A DNA stretch of 64,000 nucleotides from Lentzea fradiae (GTDB lineage Bacteria > Actinomycetota > Actinomycetes > Mycobacteriales > Pseudonocardiaceae), in contig NZ_FNCC01000001.1 of assembly GCF_900100955.1 (NCBI RefSeq), positions 744,001 to 808,000 on the forward strand, in the 5' to 3' direction. Under the pieces are notes generated by a model that ran no database searches, had not been told where the DNA came from, and saw only the letters and a list, made by a program, of their open reading frames with translations. Below are positions 49,284-56,689 of the stretch, piece after piece (the first letter of the stretch is position 1; every line of letters begins with the position of its first letter). The position numbers and the translations under genes were made by a program.

Positions 49284-49744
49284 TGCTTGATGTCGATCTG
49301 CTCGCAGGTGAGCGTGACCGTCGCGATGGCGGCCTCGCTGCCGCCCGCCTTCATGCCGGCGATCTCCAGTTTGGACGGCCACGCGTTGAGCAGGTCGTAG
49401 GTCTGCTTGATCACGCCCGCCATGTCGAGCAGCAGCAGCGAGCAGCTCCTGCGCGCGGTGGGCTGGCCCGCCAGGACCTCCTGGTGCCACGTCCACAGCG
49501 CCATGTCCTGGTCGACGCCGCGCTTGAGCACGACGGTGGCGGGCTTGGTGCGGCCGAACTGCTTGGACAGCGAGACGCCGAGCCGGTTGCTCGACATGTA
49601 CTCGCTCACCTCGACCTCCGAGGTGATGCCGGACAGCTCCGAGAACGAGATCTCGCTCATCCGGTCTGCGGTGATGACGAAGCGCGCGGCGCTGACGAGC
49701 GTGCTGGTGTTGGTGCTGGCGGTCGAAACGCGGGGGAAGCTCAT
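49280..49744 (-). CDS. Main tail tube protein, T4 gp19-like (Afp1-like)
   Basis: The 154-residue tube protein lies directly after the sheath, the usual place of the main inner-tube subunit. It has ARFVITADRMSEISFSELSGITSEVEVSEYMSSN, then KPATVVLKRGVDQDMALWTWHQEVL and a final strand (EAAIATVTLTCEQIDIKQ). It stacks as hexamers inside the sheath. The gap to the sheath stop is 34 bases. Confidence 0.92.
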   Translation of the reverse strand: MSFPRVSTASTNTSTLVSAARFVITADRMSEISFSELSGITSEVEVSEYMSSNRLGVSLSKQFGRTKPATVVLKRGVDQDMALWTWHQEVLAGQPTARRSCSLLLLDMAGVIKQTYDLLNAWPSKLEIAGMKAGGSEAAIATVTLTCEQIDIKQ

Positions 49745-49778
49745 GGCACGGTCTCCAAACGGGCGTCAGGTGGGGTGG

Positions 49779-51314
49779 TCACTCGTCGAGGGCGGGGCCG
49801 TGCGGCATCTGCGCGATGCGGAACACGACGAACTCCGCGGGTTTCACCGGTGCCACGCCGATCTCGATGATCAGGTTTCCGGCGTCGCGGGACTCGGGAG
49901 GGTTGTTCTCCTCGTCGCACTTGACGTAATAGGCTTCCGCGGCGGTGCGGCCCATCAGCGCGCCGTTGCGCCAGATCCGTTGCAGGAAGGCGCCGACGAC
50001 CCTGCGGACCGAGGACCACAGGTACTCGTCGTTGGGTTCGAAGACCACCCAGTTCGTGCCGTTGAGGATCGACTCCTCGATGAAGTTGAACAGCCTGCGG
50101 ACGTTGATGTAGCGCCACTCGGGGTCGGACGAGAGGGTCCTCGCTCCCCAGAGGCGGATGCCCTGGCCGGGGAACGCCCTGATGCAGTTGATCCCCACCG
50201 GGTTGAGCAGCTCCTGCTCGACGCGGCTGATCGCGGTCTGGAGGGAGACGACGCCGCGCACGACCTCGTTGGCCGGCGCCTTGTGCACGCCCCTGGTCTC
50301 GTCGTTGCGGCCCCAGATCCCCGCGACGTGCCCGCTCGGCGGCACCGCGACCGGCGTGCCGGTGTTCGGGTCGAGGGTGGTGATCCACGGCCAGTACAGG
50401 GTGCCGAACTTGGTGTCGTACCCGGCGGTCTCGGAGCGCCAGTGCCGGATCTGCTGCGAGTTGAGGCCCGGCGGCGGGTCGAGGATCGCGACGCGGTCCG
50501 ACATCAGCTCGCAGTGGGCGATCATCGCCTGCTGGACGGCGCGCACGCCGTCGGCGTCGATCAGGCCCTGCTGGTGGGCGGACATCAGGTCGGGCACCAG
50601 GACCATCGTGATCTCGTCGATGGCCTCGAAGCCGCCGATGCCGGTCCGCTCCACCGGGTCGCCGACGTACGTCGCCGCGTTGAGCACGACGGGTTCCGGC
50701 GCGGCGCCGCCGAGCGCGACGACGGAGTCCTTGCGCGGCAACGCGAGCGCGCCGGACTTGTGCTGCTCCAGGCTCACGAGCTTGGACTGCTTCGACACCA
50801 CCGTGGCGACGTTCTGGGGTCCGCGCTTGGCGGTGACGTTGTCGAACGACTCGACCACCTTGCCCGCGCGCAGCACGTCCAGCCGGAAGGTGTCCTCGCC
50901 CGGCTCGCCCGGTTCGGCGATGGACACCGAGTACTCGCCCGCCTGGGCCGCGTCGAGGGCCTGCACGGTGAACGCGGGCTTGTCGTCGCCGGCGGCGGAC
51001 GGCACGCCGATCCGCTCCGCCGTTCCCTTGACCGCCTGACCGTCCGGTTCCGGCTTCGCGATCCGGATGACGTAGGCGGCGCCACCCCCGTTGAGGAAGT
51101 AGCCGTAGACGGAGTGCGGGAGGTACGCGCCCTCCACGAAGCCGCCGAACACCCGCGTGTAGTGGGTCCAGTTGGCGATCAGGACCGGTTCCGACAAGGG
51201 GCCCTTCTCGGCGAACCCGACGAAGCCTGCCACGGCGGTTCCGACGCCCTCGATGGGCTTCGAACCCGACGACACCTCTTCGACGTAGACGCCTGGGGCC
51301 AGGTAGTTGGGCAT
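49779..51314 (-). CDS. Contractile tail sheath protein
   Basis: The 511-residue sheath has the canonical N-terminus NYLAPGVYVEEVSSGSKPIEGVGTAVAGFVGFAEKGP and the C-terminal half found in all contractile sheaths: VVRGVVSLQTAISRVEQELLNPVGINCIRAFPGQGIRLWGARTL, RYINVRRLFNFIEESI and EENNPPESRDAGNLIIEIGVAPVKPAEFVVFRI. A roughly 150-residue insertion (about 110-260) makes the outer domain. ATG at 51314 follows GGGGAGA. It is the first gene of the minus-strand eCIS operon. Confidence 0.96.
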   Translation of the reverse strand: MPNYLAPGVYVEEVSSGSKPIEGVGTAVAGFVGFAEKGPLSEPVLIANWTHYTRVFGGFVEGAYLPHSVYGYFLNGGGAAYVIRIAKPEPDGQAVKGTAERIGVPSAAGDDKPAFTVQALDAAQAGEYSVSIAEPGEPGEDTFRLDVLRAGKVVESFDNVTAKRGPQNVATVVSKQSKLVSLEQHKSGALALPRKDSVVALGGAAPEPVVLNAATYVGDPVERTGIGGFEAIDEITMVLVPDLMSAHQQGLIDADGVRAVQQAMIAHCELMSDRVAILDPPPGLNSQQIRHWRSETAGYDTKFGTLYWPWITTLDPNTGTPVAVPPSGHVAGIWGRNDETRGVHKAPANEVVRGVVSLQTAISRVEQELLNPVGINCIRAFPGQGIRLWGARTLSSDPEWRYINVRRLFNFIEESILNGTNWVVFEPNDEYLWSSVRRVVGAFLQRIWRNGALMGRTAAEAYYVKCDEENNPPESRDAGNLIIEIGVAPVKPAEFVVFRIAQMPHGPALDE

Positions 51315-51498
51315 CGACTCTCCCCGTTCGACCGAGAAACCACTCCGGGGAAGGGTGTCACCGCGAGGCGTCCGCGAGACGGTGTCCGTGCGCAGCGCGA
51401 CGGCTATCGCGCATTGCCTTCGAGGGCAACGAGAACTGGTCACGCCGGTGTCTTCCGCCGTCTCCCGCGCGCCGGGTGCCCGTCCGACACTGGCGCGT
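51315..51498. promoter_or_regulatory. Divergent eCIS promoter region
   Basis: This separates the sheath operon (minus) from the cap/surface-protein operon (plus). On the minus strand GTTGCCCTCGAAGGCAATGC (51430 down to 51411) precedes GATAGC. The sequence GTTGCCCTCGAA with a following ATGCGC recurs upstream of the gene at 62658-63701 (63905-63889), so it is a candidate shared activator site. Confidence 0.45.
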
Positions 51499-52149
51499 GT
51501 GCTGGCAGATCTGACGTCATCGATCCACAAGTGGCTCGCGGCCGAACTGGTGCCGGGAACGGAGATCGGCTCCGACCCTCCCGCGCTGCTGAACGGCATC
51601 CAGCGCAGACCGAGGCGGGCGGGCCTGCTCAACCTGTTCCTGTTCGCCGTCACCGAGGACCTCGACGGGCTGCCCGCGGCCCCGGTGCGGGTGCGCGACG
51701 GCAACGGCAGGGTCATCGGCTCGTCCGCCCCCACCCGCAGCTACCACCTGTCGTACCTGGTGACCGCGTGGGCGGCCGACACGACGGAGGAGCTCGACCT
51801 GCTGGGTTCGGTGATCGCGGCGCACGCGGAGCAGGACTGCCTCACCGGCGAGCACCTCCAGGGTGCGTTGCGGCCACTGGAGTCGGCGCTGCCGGTGCGG
51901 CTCGGCTGGATGCCGAACGCGGGCAACGCCGACCTGTGGGGTGCGCTCGGGCTGCCGATGCGGACCGCTCTCGTCCTCACCGTGACCGCGCCGGCCCTGC
52001 CGCGGCGGCTGCGCCAGGCCGCACCGCCGGTCCGCAGCCTCGAACTCGAGGTGCACGACCTGTCACCGGGCCCGGCCGCCGAGGACGCCCCGGACTCCGC
52101 GCCTGTCTCGCGCAGGCGCTGGGAACGCACCACGATCACCGAGCACTGA
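51499..52149 (+). CDS. DUF4255 family tail terminator/cap protein (Afp16/Pvc16-like)
   Basis: The 216-residue protein has TSSIHKWLAAELVPGTEIG, NLFLFAVTEDLDGLPAAPVRVRDGNG and SYHLSYLVTAWAADTTEELDLLGSV, typical of DUF4255, the protein that caps the distal end of the tube and sheath. GTG at 51499 gives a product of the family length; the ribosome site is weak, and an upstream start in the same frame cannot be excluded. It is transcribed away from the sheath operon and coupled (16-base gap) to the cell-wall protein gene. Confidence 0.87.
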   Translation: MLADLTSSIHKWLAAELVPGTEIGSDPPALLNGIQRRPRRAGLLNLFLFAVTEDLDGLPAAPVRVRDGNGRVIGSSAPTRSYHLSYLVTAWAADTTEELDLLGSVIAAHAEQDCLTGEHLQGALRPLESALPVRLGWMPNAGNADLWGALGLPMRTALVLTVTAPALPRRLRQAAPPVRSLELEVHDLSPGPAAEDAPDSAPVSRRRWERTTITEH

Positions 52150-52165
52150 CCCAGGAGGCCCTGCC

Positions 52166-55100
52166 GTGTCCCGACTTCAGGCCGCGATCGCGATCACGCT
52201 GGTCGTGGTGCTCTCCCTGCTCGCAGCGGGCGGCGACGCCGTGCGGCCGGGGCCGTTGACCGAGAACGTGGCCAGACCCGGCCTGCTGCCGCCACCCCCG
52301 CCCGAACGGCTGGAACCGTCCTACCGGGAGGCCGTGTACGGGGACTTCGTCCTCGCGGGCAACAGTGTGCTCCGCTGCCCGGTCGAGGGCGAGGAACCGG
52401 GCTCCCACAGCCCGGAGCAGTGCCGTGCCGCGACCGCGGGGAACGCGGGCTCCGGCGGTGCCTTCGAGGACGGCAGCGCCAACAACAGCGGCTACTACCT
52501 GCACCACGCGGACGTGGACGGCGTCGCGGACACCTTCAACTCCAGCCGCGCGACGGTGACCATCCCGGCGGGCGCGAAGGTGCGGCACGCGCGCCTCAAC
52601 TGGGGCGGCCACACCGGCCGGTTCATCGGCTTCTCCGGCGTGAACTGCGTGCAACCCCTCGCCCTGCAAGGAGAGCGTCCACCACAGCCGGCCGCCGCCG
52701 AGCCGCGCGACCAGGCCGTCCGCCTCGCAGTCGGGCAGGGCAGGCCGGCGGTGGTACCGCTCGACCCCGCGCACTTCCGCACCACCGACGGCCTCACCGA
52801 ACCGACTCAGATCTACACGAACTGGGCCGACGTCACGGACTTCTTCGGCGGGGTGGCGGGCGGCACGCCGGTCAGCGTCACGGTCGGCAACGTGTGGGTG
52901 CCCACCGGTCCCGGTTGCGCGGGCGGGTGGTCGCTAACGGTCGTCTTCGGCCACGACGGGCCGACCCCCGCCCACCCCCGCCCGAGGGTCGTCGACATCT
53001 ACAGCGAGGACCTGCCGCGAGGCGGGGCGTTGCTGCCGGGGTTGCTGGAGCCGCTGCTGCCGGGCGTCCCGCCGATCCTCGACGGCCTGCTGCCGGGCCT
53101 GGTGCCAGGGCTCACCGGCACGGACGTGGTGCTGCCGGGCGTCACGCGGAACAAGGCGGGTGCGGACGTCACGATCGGCGTGACGGCGTTCGACGGCGAC
53201 TGGAGACAGGGCGGCGAGAGCCTGACGGTCGACGGCGCCGCGGTGGTCGAACCCTGTTCCTCCGACGGCACCGCGGACTTCTTCCGGTCGTGCGCCCTCG
53301 GGGCGGAGGACCCGCTCGGGCCGGGGCCGAGTCCGGTCAACAACCTCAGCGTGGACGCCAAGGTGTTCGCCCCGCCGTTGTCCGACGGCGACTCCGGTGA
53401 CGTCGAGGTGGGCATGAACTCGGTCGGCGACTTCGTGGTGGTGCACAGCCTCGTGATGTCCGCCGCCGTCGAACCGTCCGTGTCGATCACGCTGACCGGC
53501 CCGTCCGAGCCGGTCAAGGAGGGTTCGCTGGTGAGCTTCACCGCCGAGATCACCAACGACGGGTCGCTGCCGCTGACGGAGGTGGCGCTCACCCTCGACG
53601 GCGGGGCCAGGTGCACCCCCGGCCGGTTCCCCGCTCTGGCGCCGGGTCAGGCGGTGGCGGCCACGTGCGTGCGGACCACGCCCGGCTCGGCGGCCTTCAC
53701 CACGAAGGCGACGGTGACCGCCTCCTACCTCACCGGCACGTCCGGGAAGGTCACCGCGAGCGCCGAGGTCACGACCGACGTGGTCGCGTCCGCGTACGTG
53801 GTGGAACGACTGCCCGACCGGTTCGTGGTGCGGCAGGGCGCGACCGTCGAGTTCGCGGTGCGCCTCGCCAACAACAGCGACGAGGACCTCACCGAGGTCG
53901 TCTACCAGGACGACCTCGTCGCCGGGTGCGCCGCTCCCGCGGCGGTGCTGCCCGCACGGTCGGAGGCCGAGTTCACCTGCGTCGCCACCGCTCCCGAGGC
54001 CACCTTCCAGAGCGGCGGCGTGATGACGGCCGTGACGGCGTCCGGGCAGCGGCTCACCGTGTCCTCGGACCGCGTCACGGTCTCCGTGATCGCCCCGGCC
54101 GTCGCGGTGGCGGTTTCCTTGCGGGACGACGTGGTCTACCGCGGGACGGAGGTGGAGCTCACCTTCTCCGTGACCAACACCGGCACCGGCGACGAGGAGG
54201 CGCTGACCGACGTCGCCGTCACCGCGGAGGGCCTGTGCTCGCCGGAGCCGATCGCGCAGCTCCTGCCGGGCGAGACGGCCGAGGCCGGGTGCGTGGCCGA
54301 CGCCGTGCGGTCGCAGGACGTCGTGGCGAAGGCGCTGGCCACGGACGTGAGCGGCGAGGAGGTGGCGGGGGAGTCGCCACCGGTCCCGCTGACCGTGCTG
54401 GAGCCCCTGATCACGCTGACCCAGGTGAGCGACCGGCCCGTCGTGCGCAACGGCGCGGAGGTCGGGATCACGTTCACCGTCGAGCACACCGGCACCGCCG
54501 AGGACGGGCCGGTGACCGACGTGCGCATCGCCAGCCCGACGCTGCCGGCCGACTGCCTGCCCGAGGTCGTCCCCTCGCTCGACCCCGGGGACACCGCCGA
54601 GGCGTCCTGCCGCGCCACACCCGACCGCAGCTTCGACAACCAGGCGTTCGCGGGCGCCACCGACGCCACGGGCAGGGCGATGACGGTCGGCACGACGCCC
54701 CTGCGGGTGGTCGTGATCAACCCGGCGCTGACGATCAGCACCTCCGTGACCCCGGAGACGGCCAAGCGCGGTGCGCGCGTGGACTTCTCGGTCGTCGTGC
54801 GCAACATCGGCGACGTCCCGATGACGGTGCGGGTCCGCAACGACAACGCGGCCGACTGCGACTTCGGCCTCACCGGCTCCGGTCTGCCGGCCGGAGCGGC
54901 GCACGGCGTCCGCTGCACCGTGACCCTGCCCGACGGGGACACGGGGGACGAGCTGACGAACACCGCGTCCTTCGAGGCCGCTCCGCTGCCCGAGGTCGGC
55001 GACTCCGGCGAGCCCCTGACGGGAGCCGACGACGCGACCGTGACCCTGGAGGCCGGGCAGGCACCGGCGCCGCCCCCGCCGGGGACCGATCCGGGTGAGG

Positions 55101-55339
55101 CTCCTCCGCCGGGAGGGGTCGGCAACGGGACGATCGGCGCGCCGGGCAACACCGGCACCGGGCGGTCGTCCGGAACCTCGCGCGACGGCCTCGCCTCGAC
55201 GGGTGCCTCGATCTGGCTGCCGATCGCCCTCGGCGTGGGCCTGCTGCTGGCCGGTGGCGCGGCGCTGCTCGTGACCTCCCGGCGGCGCCACGAGCCCGGG
55301 ACCGTGCTCTACCGGTGGTGGCCCGAGTCGCGGCGCTGA
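52166..55339 (+). CDS. Large cell-surface protein with LASTG sortase signal, linked to the eCIS
   Basis: The 1057-residue protein starts after AGGAGG with a signal peptide (ITLVVVLSLLAAGGDA). Residues about 60-430 form a domain also seen in actinomycete surface proteins (YYLHHADVDGVADTFNSSRA, NWGGHTGRFIGFSGVN). Then come several Ig-like/DUF11-type repeats, each with a Cys in a CxxxxxxxLxPGxxxxxxC pattern (for example CTPGRFPALAPGQAVAATC). It ends in a Pro/Gly spacer, LASTG (1009-1013), a transmembrane helix and RRR, a class E sortase (LAxTG) anchor. It could be a wall scaffold or receptor tied to the injection system by operon position. Confidence 0.82.
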   Translation: MSRLQAAIAITLVVVLSLLAAGGDAVRPGPLTENVARPGLLPPPPPERLEPSYREAVYGDFVLAGNSVLRCPVEGEEPGSHSPEQCRAATAGNAGSGGAFEDGSANNSGYYLHHADVDGVADTFNSSRATVTIPAGAKVRHARLNWGGHTGRFIGFSGVNCVQPLALQGERPPQPAAAEPRDQAVRLAVGQGRPAVVPLDPAHFRTTDGLTEPTQIYTNWADVTDFFGGVAGGTPVSVTVGNVWVPTGPGCAGGWSLTVVFGHDGPTPAHPRPRVVDIYSEDLPRGGALLPGLLEPLLPGVPPILDGLLPGLVPGLTGTDVVLPGVTRNKAGADVTIGVTAFDGDWRQGGESLTVDGAAVVEPCSSDGTADFFRSCALGAEDPLGPGPSPVNNLSVDAKVFAPPLSDGDSGDVEVGMNSVGDFVVVHSLVMSAAVEPSVSITLTGPSEPVKEGSLVSFTAEITNDGSLPLTEVALTLDGGARCTPGRFPALAPGQAVAATCVRTTPGSAAFTTKATVTASYLTGTSGKVTASAEVTTDVVASAYVVERLPDRFVVRQGATVEFAVRLANNSDEDLTEVVYQDDLVAGCAAPAAVLPARSEAEFTCVATAPEATFQSGGVMTAVTASGQRLTVSSDRVTVSVIAPAVAVAVSLRDDVVYRGTEVELTFSVTNTGTGDEEALTDVAVTAEGLCSPEPIAQLLPGETAEAGCVADAVRSQDVVAKALATDVSGEEVAGESPPVPLTVLEPLITLTQVSDRPVVRNGAEVGITFTVEHTGTAEDGPVTDVRIASPTLPADCLPEVVPSLDPGDTAEASCRATPDRSFDNQAFAGATDATGRAMTVGTTPLRVVVINPALTISTSVTPETAKRGARVDFSVVVRNIGDVPMTVRVRNDNAADCDFGLTGSGLPAGAAHGVRCTVTLPDGDTGDELTNTASFEAAPLPEVGDSGEPLTGADDATVTLEAGQAPAPPPPGTDPGEAPPPGGVGNGTIGAPGNTGTGRSSGTSRDGLASTGASIWLPIALGVGLLLAGGAALLVTSRRRHEPGTVLYRWWPESRR

Positions 55340-55736
55340 CCAGGACGGGCACGGGGAGGGCCGCGGGAGAGAACTTCGCCGGCGGCCTTCTCCGCGTCTG
55401 GAATGGTGTCACTGTAGTTTCAGTGTTGACCAAAATCAGACCTGGCTGCGGCGATCAGTCGGGCGCCACGTGCGCCACAAGCCCAGGCTTTCGACCAGGC
55501 CGCTGCCGCGCCGCGCGGCGATGCTGAACCGGGCCGCTGTCGGGAACCGGCAGTCGGCGGGCTCCGCGTTGTGCGAAACGGACAAGCGGCAGGACGTCGT
55601 CCCGGGCATCCTGAGGTCAGAGCAGCGCCGCGACGTCCCGGGCTCGCCGTCCCGCTCGTTCACCGATGGGCCGAAGCGGGATCCGCTGTTTTCTCACGGC
55701 CCGATCCGCCACGGCAACCGAGGAGGCATCATCCCA
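55340..55736. other. Intergenic region with inverted repeat and possible -35
   Basis: About 400 bases without a supported gene. CACTG-N6-CAGTG (55410-55425) abuts TTGACC (55426-55431), a possible -35, though no good -10 follows. An imperfect hairpin near 55360-55398 may end the surface-protein message. Confidence 0.35.
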
Positions 55737-56096
55737 GTGACCACGTCGCCGGCCGAAGTCCAGACCTCACCACAGGGCGTTTATCGACTGCGCCTGGCTC
55801 CGCGGGAGGTCCGGGAGCTGCGGAAGTACCTGTCGGTGATCGTGGCCAGGGTGCGGGCGGCGATGATCGGCGGCTCCCGCACTCCCGGGAAGCTCGTCGT
55901 CGACCTGGACGGCGCCACGGACGTTCCTGTCGTGCAGCTGGTCATGCTCGTCAAACTGCTGCGCCGCAACCTCGGTGGCGGTGTCCACATCGAACTGTCG
56001 GGTGTTCGGCCCGCCGTCGTCGGGTCGCTCGTCGCGTTCGGGATTCCGCAGGACGTGTCCGTGACCGACTCACGCGGCCGGGCGTGGACCGGCTGA
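55737..56096 (+). CDS. STAS-like domain protein
   Basis: The 119-residue protein (GTG at 55737, AGGAGG about 10 bases upstream) reads VYRLRLAPREVRELRKYLSVIVARVRA then KLVVDLDGATDVPVVQLVMLVKLLRRNLGGGVHIELSGVRPAVVGSLVAFGI, a SpoIIAA-like STAS fold. The position that usually holds the phosphorylated Ser of anti-anti-sigma factors lies in DGATDVPVV and shows no Ser, so regulation by phosphorylation is doubtful. No anti-sigma or sigma gene is adjacent. It is convergent with the MarR gene. Confidence 0.6.
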   Translation: MTTSPAEVQTSPQGVYRLRLAPREVRELRKYLSVIVARVRAAMIGGSRTPGKLVVDLDGATDVPVVQLVMLVKLLRRNLGGGVHIELSGVRPAVVGSLVAFGIPQDVSVTDSRGRAWTG

Positions 56097-56150
56097 CGTG
56101 CCGTACCCGCGCCCGGTGGCTGCGAGAGCCCGGCCCCAGCGCGGTGCCGG

Positions 56151-56627
56151 TCAGTCGTCCGGTGCCGAGGTGACCGCCACGATCAGGGCCATCAGCTGGC
56201 GACGGAAGTGGTCGTAGTCCTCCACCGCGCCCAGCAGGACGTCGGACTCGCGTTCCTCGCGGCGCACCGTCGCGAGGGCCCGGCGGCCGGCTGGGGTGAT
56301 CTTCACCGATGTCCGCCTGCGGTCGTGCCGGTCCTGGCTGCGGGCGACGTGCCCGCCGCGTTCGAGGTGCTCGATGGTGCGGCTCATCGTCTGGTCCGTC
56401 ACCCGGCACAGCACGGCCAGCTCGCGCTGGGAACGCGGGCCGTCGGCGAGGTGGTGCAGCGTGATCATGCCGGCGTGGGTCAGGCCGCAGCCCGCCAGGA
56501 AGTCCTCGAACCGCTTCTCCACCACGCGAGCCGCGACCGACAACAGCCTGCCGGTCGGCCAGGAGGCGACGTCCGCGCTCACCTGGCCGGAGCGGTTCGC
56601 CACCGCCAGTTCGTCCTCGTCGGCCAC
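56151..56627 (-). CDS. MarR-family transcriptional regulator
   Basis: The 158-residue winged-helix protein has LTHAGMITLHHLADGPRSQRELAVLCRVTDQTMSRTIEHLERGGHVARSQDRHDRRRTSVKITPAGRRAL, a complete MarR DNA-binding domain with the wing DRRRTSVKITPAG. GTG at 56627 is the first start after the oxidoreductase stop; its ribosome site is poor. It lies 62 bases downstream of the molybdenum hydroxylase large-subunit gene on the same strand. It probably represses that operon through the three palindromes at 59205-59297 (inference). Confidence 0.88.
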   Translation of the reverse strand: MADEDELAVANRSGQVSADVASWPTGRLLSVAARVVEKRFEDFLAGCGLTHAGMITLHHLADGPRSQRELAVLCRVTDQTMSRTIEHLERGGHVARSQDRHDRRRTSVKITPAGRRALATVRREERESDVLLGAVEDYDHFRRQLMALIVAVTSAPDD

Positions 56628-56632
56628 TGTCT

Positions 56633-56668
56633 CATCATCCCAGACCGGCCCATCATCCCAGACCGGCC
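56633..56668. repeat. Perfect 18-base tandem repeat before the MarR start
   Basis: CATCATCCCAGACCGGCC occurs twice in a row (56633-56650, 56651-56668), followed by a degraded third copy. It fills most of the 62-base gap between the hydroxylase stop and the MarR GTG. It may be a slippage product or affect MarR translation. Confidence 0.75.
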
Positions 56669-56689
56669 CGTCAACCCGGACAGGTGCGG

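Noticed and set aside
32027-52149. Type VI secretion system
   Set aside because: No TssJLM membrane complex, ClpV or split TssB/TssC sheath. The sheath is a single 511-residue protein with LysM and gp25 partners.
32027-55339. Prophage
   Set aside because: Only tail-type genes are present. There is no capsid, portal, terminase, integrase or lysis cassette, and DUF4157, DUF4255 and Vgr-like genes point to an eCIS.
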